A stretch of DNA of 64,000 nucleotides from an uncultured SAR86 cluster bacterium (GTDB taxonomy: Bacteria; Pseudomonadota; Gammaproteobacteria; Magnimaribacterales; D2472), in contig CACKEY010000005.1 in the NCBI GenBank assembly GCA_902599315.1, positions 1 through 64,000 of the forward strand, read 5' to 3'. Position 1 is the first letter of the stretch; every line of letters starts with the position of its first letter. Of this stretch, positions 35,212 through 43,753 are shown piece by piece. The position numbers and the translations under genes are program-made. The notes below the pieces were generated by a model. It was not told the DNA's origin, did no database searches, and was given only the letters and a program-made list of their open reading frames with translations.

Positions 35212-36510
35212 ATGAAAAAACTATTTTTATATTCAATCTTTTTGATGACCTGTGAAACAATATCTGCAGAAGATTTGAGAAATCAATTAGCTCTTGATAT
35301 TCCTGGGGTTATGACAAAAGTGACTGATTGGAGACATCATTTTCATGAATTCCCTGAACTTTCAAATAGAGAATATAAAACTCAGGAATCTATTGCTGAG
35401 GCATTAATTGAAATGGGATTAGAGCCAAATCTTAACTATGGAATTACTGGAGTCACTGCTTTTATAAGAGGTCAAAATGCTGGACCATTAATTGCACTAA
35501 GAGCTGATATAGATGGATTGCCTGTTACAGAAAAACTTAATTTACCATTTTCGTCAAAAGTTAAAACAACCTATCAAGGCAATGAAGTCGGTGTAATGCA
35601 TGCTTGTGGTCATGATGCTCACATTGCAGTTTTACTTGGTGTTGCTAGTTTTCTATCTCAAAATACTGACAAATTAAATGGCGATATTTTATTAATTTTT
35701 CAACCAGCAGAAGAGGGTGCGCCAGAGGGAGAGGAAGGTGGCGCAGAATTGATGTTAAAGCAAGGCCTTTTTGATGCTGAAAAACCCGATGCTATTTTTG
35801 GAATGCATGTAGCTAATTTTAAAAATGGTCAAATTTGGACCAAACCTGGTCCAATTATGGCTTCAGCAGAAGCATTTAGAATTACAGTCCAAGGCAGACA
35901 AACACACGGTTCGCGCCCATGGAGTGGAGTTGATCCAATTATTGCTGCGTCTGATATTGCTACAACATTGCAAACAATTGTGAGCAGAAGATTAAATCTT
36001 TTGGATAGCCAGGCTGTGGTAACTGTAGGAATTATGAAAGCCGGGACAAGAAATAACATCATACCCTCGACTGCAATGTTGGAGGGAACTATTAGAACAT
36101 TCAAAGACTCTTATGCAGATCAAATCAGAGATGAAATCAAGCTTATAGCTGAGAAAGTAGCAGAGGCTCATCATGCTTCTGCTGAGGTTGAGTTTAAGGT
36201 TTATGGGGGATATCCAGTTACAGTCAATGATGAAGATCTTGTAAGAAATTTCTCACCATCTTTGATGGAAGCTGCAAATGGAGATTTTTTTGAGGCAAGA
36301 GTTCCAAGAACAGGAGCAGAAGATTTCTCTTTTTATGCACAACAAGTGCCTGGATTATTTTTTTTCTTAGGCGTTAATGCTCCCGGTGTTGAAGATAGTC
36401 CTACTAATCACTCTCCATTTTTTTATGTTGATGATTCTGCCCTAACTAACGGCGTGAAAGCATTTGTAAATTTAGTGGAAGACTTTTCTGTTAAGTTTAA
36501 TTCTAATTAA
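35212..36510 (+). CDS. Exported M20D amidohydrolase (hippurate hydrolase-like)
   Basis: A 432-residue peptidase of the M20D group with an N-terminal signal peptide (about 1-19, ending SAE). Metal and catalytic residues are seen in HACGHDAH, PAEEG, GMHV and TNHSPFF. It hydrolyses an N-acyl amino acid or similar amide in the periplasm. It is last on the plus strand of the F420 operon, but whether it belongs to the same function is unclear. Its stop overlaps a small minus-strand frame by 8 bases. Confidence 0.9.
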   Translation: MKKLFLYSIFLMTCETISAEDLRNQLALDIPGVMTKVTDWRHHFHEFPELSNREYKTQESIAEALIEMGLEPNLNYGITGVTAFIRGQNAGPLIALRADIDGLPVTEKLNLPFSSKVKTTYQGNEVGVMHACGHDAHIAVLLGVASFLSQNTDKLNGDILLIFQPAEEGAPEGEEGGAELMLKQGLFDAEKPDAIFGMHVANFKNGQIWTKPGPIMASAEAFRITVQGRQTHGSRPWSGVDPIIAASDIATTLQTIVSRRLNLLDSQAVVTVGIMKAGTRNNIIPSTAMLEGTIRTFKDSYADQIRDEIKLIAEKVAEAHHASAEVEFKVYGGYPVTVNDEDLVRNFSPSLMEAANGDFFEARVPRTGAEDFSFYAQQVPGLFFFLGVNAPGVEDSPTNHSPFFYVDDSALTNGVKAFVNLVEDFSVKFNSN

Positions 36511-36685
36511 ATACCTGAATTACTAACGTCATAATTATGACAAACATGAAGATAAGAATTATTGGGAATTTACCCAACCACATAGATATTTTCTTCGGTA
36601 AAATTATTAATAGCGCTATTGCAACAGATATTATTCCTAGACTATATATAAAGCTTTTAAGATCAAAAAAAAGATCTTCTAGCAT
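36503..36685 (-). CDS. Possible small membrane protein
   Basis: A 60-residue frame with two hydrophobic segments (about 14-30 and 38-58) and a K-K-x-S-x-W-x-G-K turn. It fills the gap between the convergent M20D gene and the NMO-like gene, 9 bases after the latter on the same strand, which supports a real gene. No clear ribosome site is adjacent; GAGGAG lies about 14 bases away. No family is recognised. Confidence 0.4.
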   Translation of the reverse strand: MLEDLFFDLKSFIYSLGIISVAIALLIILPKKISMWLGKFPIILIFMFVIIMTLVIQVFN

Positions 36686-36694
36686 TTAAACAAA

Positions 36695-37825
36695 TTACTC
36701 CTCTGGAAGAAGAGAATTTAAACGATCTAGTGAATCAAGATACTCATTAATAATTCTATAGACAACGTCTTTAACAGATTCTATTTGCTTAACCTGGCCG
36801 ATGACTTGACCAGCTGCATTAAACGAAACTTCTTGAGTATTTCCTGATCCTGCATACATTGATGTTCTTCGCATTGCATCAAAGGTGATCATGCCTTGAA
36901 GTGGCATTGGTAAAGGATCAGGATTGTCAGGATTTTCCCATGCCTCAGTCCATTTATTTTTTAACATTCTTGCAGGCTTTCCTGTCCACGCTTTGCTTCG
37001 AATAGTATCTTCACTTGATGCATTTAAATACGAATCTTTTTGAGCTGGCTGCGCTGCAGCTTCCTCTACTGCAAGCCATAAAGAACCACACCATACCCCT
37101 TGAGCACCCATAGACATTGCTGCTGCCATTTGTCTTCCATTACCAACTCCTCCTGCAGCTAGAACAGGTAATTCACCGACCGCATCAATAATTTGAGGCC
37201 ATAAGACAATACTGCCTATCTCTCCTGTATGACCACCACCTTCACCACCTTGAGCAATAATGAAGTCCAGTCCTGCGTCTTTATGAGCAACTGCTTGTTT
37301 AATTTTTCCACACAATGCACCAATAAGAACACCCTTGTCTTGAATTTTTTTTATCATGTCTTGGGGTGGAGTTCCTAAAGCATTTGCAATTAATTTGACG
37401 TTAGGATGTTTCAAAGCTTCATCAATTTGAGGTTCGGCAGTTGCTTCAGTCCATCCAAGTAAGCCGCCTTTTGGACCATTAGTTTCTGGGGCTTCAGGCA
37501 CACCATTTTCTGATAATAATTTGTCTACAAATTCTCGATGAGCATCAGGCACCATTTTTTGCAAAGACTCCAATAATTGTTCCGGGTCTTTTTCATCCAT
37601 ACCCTCGTATTTTTGGGGTATAACTGTGTCTACACCATATGGATAATCGCCTATTTTTTCATCGATCCAATCAAGCTCTTCCTTTAATTGCTCAGGAGAG
37701 TAACCAACAGCTCCTAAGACTCCAATCCCTCCAGCTTTACTCACTGCAACAACAACATCCCTGCAATGCGTAAACGCGAAAATTGGATATTCGATACCTA
37801 GTTTTTTACATATATCAGTTTTCAT
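36695..37825 (-). CDS. Nitronate monooxygenase-family flavoprotein
   Basis: A 376-residue FMN TIM-barrel protein of the NMO/2-nitropropane dioxygenase family: GGIGVLGAVG near the start, AQGGEGGGHTGEIG (about 192-205, with the conserved His), and AAGGVGNGRQMAAAMSMGAQGV for phosphate binding. Many members have roles other than nitronate oxidation; the mycobacterial relative IpdC acts in steroid catabolism, which suits the divergent KstD-like gene next door (inference). The start at 37825 is the conserved MKTDICKKLGIEYPI beginning. Confidence 0.88.
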   Translation of the reverse strand: MKTDICKKLGIEYPIFAFTHCRDVVVAVSKAGGIGVLGAVGYSPEQLKEELDWIDEKIGDYPYGVDTVIPQKYEGMDEKDPEQLLESLQKMVPDAHREFVDKLLSENGVPEAPETNGPKGGLLGWTEATAEPQIDEALKHPNVKLIANALGTPPQDMIKKIQDKGVLIGALCGKIKQAVAHKDAGLDFIIAQGGEGGGHTGEIGSIVLWPQIIDAVGELPVLAAGGVGNGRQMAAAMSMGAQGVWCGSLWLAVEEAAAQPAQKDSYLNASSEDTIRSKAWTGKPARMLKNKWTEAWENPDNPDPLPMPLQGMITFDAMRRTSMYAGSGNTQEVSFNAAGQVIGQVKQIESVKDVVYRIINEYLDSLDRLNSLLPEE

Positions 37826-37975
37826 TTCGATCCATAGTATTATTAATATTAGATTATAGACATTTATAAAAAGTTTGTGACCATTAAAGAGTTAAATTTC
37901 TTATTAGATTTTTTTTAAAATATACTACTACTTACAGCGAATTAGTTACAATTTACTATTAAACTTATAGATATT

Positions 37976-39685
37976 ATGAAATGGGATTATGAATTTGATG
38001 TTGTTGTAGTTGGCTCTGGAAATGGAGCCCTAACTTCAGCCATTTGCAGTCATGATGGTGGCGCAAAAACACTTGTGATTGAAAAAAGCAATCAATACGG
38101 AGGCACATCTGCAACTTCTGGAGGCGGAGTTTGGATTCCAAATAATAGATATGCCAAAGCAGAGAATGTTGATGATTCAGATCAAGATGCACGAGACTAT
38201 ATCAATAGCGTCTCTCCTGAGGGCATGATTAAAGATGAGCTTATTGAAACTTATATTTCAGAAGGACCAAAAATGATTGATTATCTTCATGAAAATTCTC
38301 AAGTAAAATATAGAAACTTATCTCATTATCCAGATTACTTTCCTGACAATCCTGGAGGAAAGGAGGGCAACAGATCAATGGAGCCTGAACCCATCAATGG
38401 AACAATATTAGGAACTGATTTAGGTAAGCTAAGGGAGCAGCATCCACAAACAGCTTTTACCATGGGACCAATTAATATGAATTTTACTCAGGTAGAGGGT
38501 CAATTACTTTTAGGAGCTTTGCCTGGTTGGAAAACACTTTTTGCCAAGCTATTTACGAAATATATCCTTGATTTACCCATGAGACTGAAATGGGGTTGGA
38601 AAGATAGAAGGCTGACAATGGGCAATGCAGGAATAGCAAGATTAGTATTATCTTTAAGAGATAGAAATGTAGATATCTGGACTGAGACTTCAATGACAGA
38701 TTTAATAGATGAAAATGGTTCAGTGATTGGCATCAAAGCTTCAAGAAATAATTCCGAAATTAATATCAAAGCCACAAAGGGGGTAATTTTAGCTTCTGGT
38801 GGATTTGAAAAAGATCAAGAGCTCAGGGATAAGTATTTACCTCAACCTTCTAAAACTGAATGGAGTGCTGCAAATACATACAACACTGGCGATGCATTGA
38901 AAGCTGCTTTAAGACTTGGAGCAGATACTCATCAAATGGATACAGGATGGTGGTCAACGGTCATGAAGGTCCCTGGTCAAGATAAAGGTTGGTTATCAAT
39001 GGTTGATAAATCAATGCCGGGTAATTTTACAGTCAATAAGAATGGCGAAAGATTTTCAAATGAATCTCAAAATTATGTAAGTTTTGTAAATGACATGTTT
39101 GAAAAATATGCTGAAGGAAATCCATGTGCGCCATGCTACATGATTTTTGATAGCACCTTTAGAAAGAATCGTCCATGCGGTCCTCTTCTTCAGAGCTCTA
39201 TGCAACCTGACTCTGCTGTCCCAAAAGAATGGTGGACCCCATCATTTCTTTCTAAAGGTGAAACTTTAGAAGAGCTGGCTGAAGTTGCTGGAATTGACAT
39301 AGAGGGTCTTTTATCAACGCAAGCTAAAGTAAATGAATATGCCAAATCTGGAAAAGATCTAGATCTTCAAAGAGGCGACACAGCATATGATAGATATTAC
39401 GGTGATCCATCTGTCACACCAAATCCATGTCTAGCACCATTAGAAAAGGGTCCTTTTTATTGTATGGTTCTATATCCAGGAGAGATGGGTACTGCTGGAG
39501 GCTTAGTTATTGACACTCACGCCAGAGTCCTCAACAAAGAAGGAAAGGTTATACCTGGACTTTATGCCTGTGGCAATTGCTCTACAGCCTTGCTGCCAAC
39601 TTATCCTGGTCCAGGATCAACTCTTGGCCCTGCTATGACATTTGGATATTTAGCTGCAAAAGATATAACTGGTTCAAATTTTTAA
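37976..39685 (+). CDS. 3-ketosteroid delta-1-dehydrogenase-like flavoprotein
   Basis: A 569-residue FAD enzyme of the KstD / fumarate-reductase flavoprotein superfamily. The FAD motif GSGNGA is at 13-18, YGGTSATSGGGVWIPNN is the family's second motif, and the C-terminal TYPGPGSTLGPAMTFGYLAA holds the Tyr543...Gly547 pair that matches the Tyr/Gly catalytic pair of KstD. A further candidate Tyr lies in SQNYVSF. It probably makes a 1,2 (or similar) double bond in a 3-keto-steroid-like ring. It starts a plus-strand run with an SDR and two NTF2-like proteins. Confidence 0.9.
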   Translation: MKWDYEFDVVVVGSGNGALTSAICSHDGGAKTLVIEKSNQYGGTSATSGGGVWIPNNRYAKAENVDDSDQDARDYINSVSPEGMIKDELIETYISEGPKMIDYLHENSQVKYRNLSHYPDYFPDNPGGKEGNRSMEPEPINGTILGTDLGKLREQHPQTAFTMGPINMNFTQVEGQLLLGALPGWKTLFAKLFTKYILDLPMRLKWGWKDRRLTMGNAGIARLVLSLRDRNVDIWTETSMTDLIDENGSVIGIKASRNNSEINIKATKGVILASGGFEKDQELRDKYLPQPSKTEWSAANTYNTGDALKAALRLGADTHQMDTGWWSTVMKVPGQDKGWLSMVDKSMPGNFTVNKNGERFSNESQNYVSFVNDMFEKYAEGNPCAPCYMIFDSTFRKNRPCGPLLQSSMQPDSAVPKEWWTPSFLSKGETLEELAEVAGIDIEGLLSTQAKVNEYAKSGKDLDLQRGDTAYDRYYGDPSVTPNPCLAPLEKGPFYCMVLYPGEMGTAGGLVIDTHARVLNKEGKVIPGLYACGNCSTALLPTYPGPGSTLGPAMTFGYLAAKDITGSNF

Positions 39686-39688
39686 TAG

Positions 39689-40441
39689 ATGGACTTCTCT
39701 AATAAAACTGCACTAATAACTGGGGCAGGTCAGGGGGTTGGAGAGGGAATTGCAATGGCTCTAGCCTCATATGGTGCTAATGTTAGTTTGATTGGCAGAA
39801 CTTTATCTAAAGTTCAACGTGTTGCAGATGAGATAAATGACAACGGAGGATCAGCTACAGCAATTCAATGTGATGTAAAAGATAAAACTTCAATCAATAA
39901 TTCAATATCATCAACAGTTTCACATTTTAAATCTTTAAATATATTGATTAATAATGCTCAAGAGGTACCACTAGGAAATTTACTAAATGTTTCTGATGAA
40001 TCATTTATTGATGGATGGAATTCTGGCCCTCTTGCTACCCTAAGATTTATGAAAGAATGCTATCCACACCTTAAAGGAGATGGAAAGATTATAAATCTAG
40101 CTAGCTCTTCAGCACTGAGACCCGATTCAGCTTCTTATGGAGCATATGCAGCTGTTAAGGAGGCCATTCGATCATTATCAAGAGCTGCAGCAGTAGAGTG
40201 GGGATCAGATAATATTTTAGTTAACTGCATTATGCCACTTGCAAAATCTTCTGGAATGGAATGGTGGATGAATGAAAATCCTGATGAGGCTAATGAATTT
40301 TTGAAAACCATCCCAATTGGTAAAGTCGGTGATTGTAAAGATGATATTGGTGAAGCAGTTTGTCACTTATTGTCTGACGGAATGAATTACATAACAGGAT
40401 CAACTATTATGATTGATGGTGGTCAAGCATACCTGAGATAA
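39689..40441 (+). CDS. SDR family oxidoreductase
   Basis: A 250-residue short-chain dehydrogenase with TGAGQGVG (11-18), NNAQ in place of NNAG (88-91), SSSA, Y153/K157 (YAAVK) and a GSTIMIDGGQ C-terminus. It sits 3 bases after the KstD-like gene, so a hydroxysteroid/ketosteroid dehydrogenase role is likely but unproven. Confidence 0.9.
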   Translation: MDFSNKTALITGAGQGVGEGIAMALASYGANVSLIGRTLSKVQRVADEINDNGGSATAIQCDVKDKTSINNSISSTVSHFKSLNILINNAQEVPLGNLLNVSDESFIDGWNSGPLATLRFMKECYPHLKGDGKIINLASSSALRPDSASYGAYAAVKEAIRSLSRAAAVEWGSDNILVNCIMPLAKSSGMEWWMNENPDEANEFLKTIPIGKVGDCKDDIGEAVCHLLSDGMNYITGSTIMIDGGQAYLR

Positions 40442-40448
40442 TACCAAG

Positions 40449-40934
40449 ATGGATAAATTACAAAAATTAATTGATATTGAAGAAATTAAAAATCTTAAAC
40501 ATAGATATTTTAGAGCTATTGATATGGCAGATTTTGATTTGTTGGATCATGTTTTCGCAGATAATATTTCAATTGATTATCGGGGTGGAACATATAGATG
40601 GGAGTCAAAAGGAAAAGACACAATTAAAGAAAGCCTTAAACAAGCTTTTCATAATCAAGCTGCATCAATGCACACCGCTCATCATCCAGAGATAAAAATT
40701 CTTTCTGAGACAGAAGCGACAGGAAAATGGTATTTGCAGGATATTTTCTATAATTTTGATATGGACAGCGTTACACAAGGAACTGCATTGTATGAGGATA
40801 AATATATTAAGTTAGAAAATAATTGGTTAATACTTCATTCCGAATATGATCGAATATGGGAATGCGTATCACCAATAAATCCTGAGGATAAATTTACAAC
40901 AATCATGTTAAAAGAAAAAGGAATTCAAAAATAG
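40449..40934 (+). CDS. SnoaL/BaiE-like dehydratase
   Basis: A 161-residue NTF2-fold protein. The start EEIKNLKHRYFRAIDMADFDLLDHVFADN and the HTAHHPEI block (75-82) are typical of the SnoaL_4 group that includes bile-acid 7-alpha-dehydratase BaiE; Y20, H79 and D98 are candidates for its Tyr/His/Asp set. It probably removes water from, or isomerises, a cyclic substrate. It is in the KstD-SDR-KSI run, which supports a ring-modifying role. Confidence 0.85.
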   Translation: MDKLQKLIDIEEIKNLKHRYFRAIDMADFDLLDHVFADNISIDYRGGTYRWESKGKDTIKESLKQAFHNQAASMHTAHHPEIKILSETEATGKWYLQDIFYNFDMDSVTQGTALYEDKYIKLENNWLILHSEYDRIWECVSPINPEDKFTTIMLKEKGIQK

Positions 40935-40943
40935 GAATTAAAA

Positions 40944-41372
40944 ATGAAAGAAAAAGTTCAATCTGCTCTTGATAATTATGTGCTTGCATATACAAATAAT
41001 GACAAATCTTTATTTAGAAGTTTGTGGGATGATCAGGCAATATTTGAAGACCCAGTAGGGGCTGATCCCTGTATTGGAATAGAAGCTATTTGTAAATTTT
41101 GGGATTTTGGTCATGCTAGCGGTATGGAAATAACACCTAAAAATGTTGAAACTGTTGTTTGCTCTAATGAGGGTATCTTAAAAGCAACTATGGAAGTTAG
41201 GAATACCAATGAAAATACCGGAATGGATATTTCAATTGTTGATCATTTTGTTATCAACAAAGAGGGCAAGATTACAAGTGGAAGAGCATTCTGGGATGAG
41301 TCATCAATCTCTAACCCTTCCGATTTAAATTCATTTGACATTAATGTTGATGAATTTAAAGACAGAGGGTAG
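40944..41372 (+). CDS. Ketosteroid isomerase-like protein
   Basis: A 142-residue NTF2-fold protein closely resembling delta-5-3-ketosteroid isomerase. The segment FEDPVGADPCIGIEAICKFW matches the KSI segment carrying the base, with D36, and VDHFVINKEGKI matches the segment carrying the oxyanion-hole Asp, D100; Y12 fits the other hydrogen-bonding residue. All three catalytic residues are thus present. It would shift a C5-C6 double bond to C4-C5 in a 3-keto steroid, the step before KstD. pdxJ follows after 14 bases. Confidence 0.88.
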   Translation: MKEKVQSALDNYVLAYTNNDKSLFRSLWDDQAIFEDPVGADPCIGIEAICKFWDFGHASGMEITPKNVETVVCSNEGILKATMEVRNTNENTGMDISIVDHFVINKEGKITSGRAFWDESSISNPSDLNSFDINVDEFKDRG

Positions 41373-41386
41373 ATATTTCATCGCTG

Positions 41387-42142
41387 ATGAAACTTAGCGT
41401 TAATTTAAATAAGATTGCACTTCTCAGAAACTCTCGTGGCAATAACGTTCCATCGTTACAAGAATATGCTAATTTGGCTATTAGGCTTGGAGTAGATGGT
41501 TTAACTCTCCACCCAAGACCTGACCATCGTCATGCCACTTCTGATGATGCATTAGAGGTTTCAAAAATTTGTAAAGATAATAATCTTGAGTTCAATTTAG
41601 AGGGCAATCCTTTTTCTTTGCCAGAGAAAGATTTTCTTGGTTTCAAACAATTATGCAATTTAGCTCAACCACATCAAATAACTCTAGTGCCTGATAGTCT
41701 TGACCAAGTGACCTCTGATCATGGATGGCAACCTGGCTACTTAGATAATAAATTAAGTGAATTTGTAAAAGAAAATAAATCTTCTAATTCGAGAATGAGT
41801 TTATTTATAGATGCTAATCCTAAGTCAGTTGAGTACGCTGCTAATATAGGTTTTGATAGAGTTGAAATTTATACAGGGCCATTTGCTTATTATTTAGAGT
41901 CAAATAACATGGATAAACTCAATCAAGTGAAAAAAAATATAACTGATTGTATTGCAACCGCAAATGATCATGATATGGGAGTTAATGCTGGCCATGATCT
42001 AAATCTAGTTAATCTCCCTCAATTAAAAGAATGCGGTATTATTGATGAAGTTTCTATTGGCCATGCAATTATGACGGATGCGTTGAAATTTGGCTTTAGC
42101 GATACCATAATGAAATATATCAAATTGATAAGGAATCACTAA
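41387..42142 (+). CDS. pdxJ: Pyridoxine 5'-phosphate synthase
   Basis: A 251-residue PdxJ, a TIM-barrel enzyme that condenses 1-deoxyxylulose 5-phosphate with aminoacetone 3-phosphate to form pyridoxine phosphate. Hallmarks: SVNLNKIALLRNSRG (start), LTLHPRPDHRH, FNLEGNP, RVEIYTGPFA and GVNAGHDLNLVNL. Length is normal. It overlaps grxD by 1 base. A vitamin B6 gene after the steroid-type module suggests simple read-through rather than shared function. Confidence 0.95.
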   Translation: MKLSVNLNKIALLRNSRGNNVPSLQEYANLAIRLGVDGLTLHPRPDHRHATSDDALEVSKICKDNNLEFNLEGNPFSLPEKDFLGFKQLCNLAQPHQITLVPDSLDQVTSDHGWQPGYLDNKLSEFVKENKSSNSRMSLFIDANPKSVEYAANIGFDRVEIYTGPFAYYLESNNMDKLNQVKKNITDCIATANDHDMGVNAGHDLNLVNLPQLKECGIIDEVSIGHAIMTDALKFGFSDTIMKYIKLIRNH

Positions 42143-42456
42143 TGTCTATAGAAGAAAAAATTAAAGAGCAAATAAAAGAGAATAAAATTTTACTATATAT
42201 GAAAGGATCGCCATATGAACCAAAATGCGGATTCTCAGCAAAAACCGTTCAAGCATTGATTGATTGTGGAGCAGAATTTTCCTATGTTGACATTTTAGAT
42301 AATCAAGATATCAGACAAACGTTGCCATCTATATCTGATTGGCCAACATTCCCTCAACTTTTTGTAAAAGGGGAATTAATTGGTGGTTGCGATATAGTTA
42401 CTGAAATGCATGAAGAAGGAGAGCTACAAGCAATTATTAAAGAGGCAGCTTCCTAA
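42142..42456 (+). CDS. grxD: Monothiol glutaredoxin (Grx4-type)
   Basis: A 104-residue monothiol glutaredoxin with active site CGFS (C30 region), WPTFPQLFVKGELIGGCDI and the GG glutathione-binding turn. It carries [2Fe-2S] clusters with glutathione and BolA. Its ATG overlaps the pdxJ stop. It converges with the ferritin-like gene (3-base gap). Confidence 0.94.
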   Translation: MSIEEKIKEQIKENKILLYMKGSPYEPKCGFSAKTVQALIDCGAEFSYVDILDNQDIRQTLPSISDWPTFPQLFVKGELIGGCDIVTEMHEEGELQAIIKEAAS

Positions 42457-42459
42457 AAC

Positions 42460-42894
42460 TTACCCGAAGTCCTTTAGCATCGCCTTTAACTCAAGGCTAT
42501 GTTGTTCCTCTTCTCCAATCATACTTCTTGCATATTCTTCTAGATATACAGATGCGTCTTCAACAGTTGATAAGAGTTTTTTATATAAACTCAACGCATG
42601 AAGTTCATGTTCCATGCCTTCTTCTAAAATATCCTTTATTGAATGTCTATGTGTTTCAACAATTTTGGCAACTTTAAGACTTGGGTGTCCATCTAGACCG
42701 ACCAATAGCTCACCAGCTTGTTGGGCATGAACCATTGATTCTGTTGCTTGTTCTTTAAGAAATGTAACGATAGGGATCCTATAAGGCCCGCTTACCATCA
42801 ATGAAGAGTGCGTATAGCGAACTACACCGGCTAATTCGTACTCCATGATTTCATTTAAAATATCGCATACTTCTTTAGTTTTTAATTCTTTCAT
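42460..42894 (-). CDS. Ferritin-like protein (bacterioferritin-type)
   Basis: A 144-residue four-helix protein. Di-iron ligand candidates are E18/E20 in IMEYELAG, E51 with H55 (ATESMVHAQQAGE), E94 (HELHAL) and E127/H130 (GEEEQHSLEL). Length and pattern fit the bacterioferritin/ferritin family; a haem-binding Met cannot be assigned. It stores or oxidises iron. A strong Fur-like box lies 79 bases upstream, consistent with iron control. Confidence 0.85.
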   Translation of the reverse strand: MKELKTKEVCDILNEIMEYELAGVVRYTHSSLMVSGPYRIPIVTFLKEQATESMVHAQQAGELLVGLDGHPSLKVAKIVETHRHSIKDILEEGMEHELHALSLYKKLLSTVEDASVYLEEYARSMIGEEEQHSLELKAMLKDFG

Positions 42895-42973
42895 AATTTT
42901 TATTTGTATTTAAAAACATAAAATATATTATTTTTTGCATAATATGTAAAGTATTGATTTAAGGTATTTTTTT

Positions 42974-42986
42974 AATGATAATCATT
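42974..42986. promoter_or_regulatory. Fur box
   Basis: AATGATAATCATT, a near-perfect palindrome, matches the 19-base Fur consensus at 15 of 19 positions when extended (42971-42989). It lies between the ferritin-like gene (minus) and the MBL-fold gene (plus), so iron-dependent control of one or both is expected. Confidence 0.75.
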
Positions 42987-43027
42987 CTTACTCTAGTATT
43001 AATTCTCATTTATGAAATCATAGAAAC

Positions 43028-43753
43028 ATGCAAATAATTAGAGGCGATGATTATCAATCATGGGTTTATGCACATGATGATGATTTAATAGTTGTTGATC
43101 CGTGGCTAACAAATAAACAGGTTTTTCCGGGATTGAACTGGTTATTACATCGCAGCGCTTTGCAGGAGTCATACTTAGTAAAAAATAATTTAATAAATAA
43201 AGTGACTCATATAATTATTACTGCTCATTTTTCTGATCACTTAGACTTAGATTCTTTAAATCAATTTGATAAAGACATTCACATATTCACCACTCATGAA
43301 GCGTCAAAAGTTTTAATTAAAAATGGATTTAATAATGTAACTATAGTTAAAATTAACCAATCTTATGAGTTAGGATCATTAAGATTACGAATCTATCAAG
43401 CGGGGAAACCTTATCATTCGACCACATTTGCTTATTCATTAGAGGATGAAAATGCCAAGGTATTTCATGAATCTCATATGTTCAATAAAAACTTAGTAAT
43501 TGAAGATATCGACGCTTGCATTATGACAATTGATAAGGTTAAGGTTTTTGGAATCGTTCAAGTTTCTATGGATATAGAACAAGCAAAATCTGCACAATTA
43601 GCATTAAATGCAAAATACTTTATACCAACAGGAATTGCTCCAAGCAGAACAAAAGGTCTTATAAGCTATATTCTAAGTATTAAGGAGTTTGATTCAGGGA
43701 ATGATTTATTGCCTGCAGTATGCAGACAGGTTGGCGATACTCTTAGTATTTAA
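43028..43753 (+). CDS. MBL-fold metallo-hydrolase-like protein
   Basis: A 241-residue protein of the metallo-beta-lactamase fold (UlaG-like look). The first metal motif reads TAHFSDHLD: the usual H-x-H-x-D-H has Ser in place of the second His. Further possible ligands are H in YHSTT and HESHM. It starts just after the Fur box. Substrate unknown; iron-linked expression is inferred from the box. Its stop overlaps the rnt stop on the other strand by 4 bases. Confidence 0.72.
   Translation: MQIIRGDDYQSWVYAHDDDLIVVDPWLTNKQVFPGLNWLLHRSALQESYLVKNNLINKVTHIIITAHFSDHLDLDSLNQFDKDIHIFTTHEASKVLIKNGFNNVTIVKINQSYELGSLRLRIYQAGKPYHSTTFAYSLEDENAKVFHESHMFNKNLVIEDIDACIMTIDKVKVFGIVQVSMDIEQAKSAQLALNAKYFIPTGIAPSRTKGLISYILSIKEFDSGNDLLPAVCRQVGDTLSI

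Noticed and set aside
37976-39685. Fumarate or urocanate reductase instead of KstD
   Set aside because: No haem or FMN domain, no signal peptide; the C-terminal Tyr/Gly pair and the KSI/SDR context fit KstD better, though the superfamily is shared.
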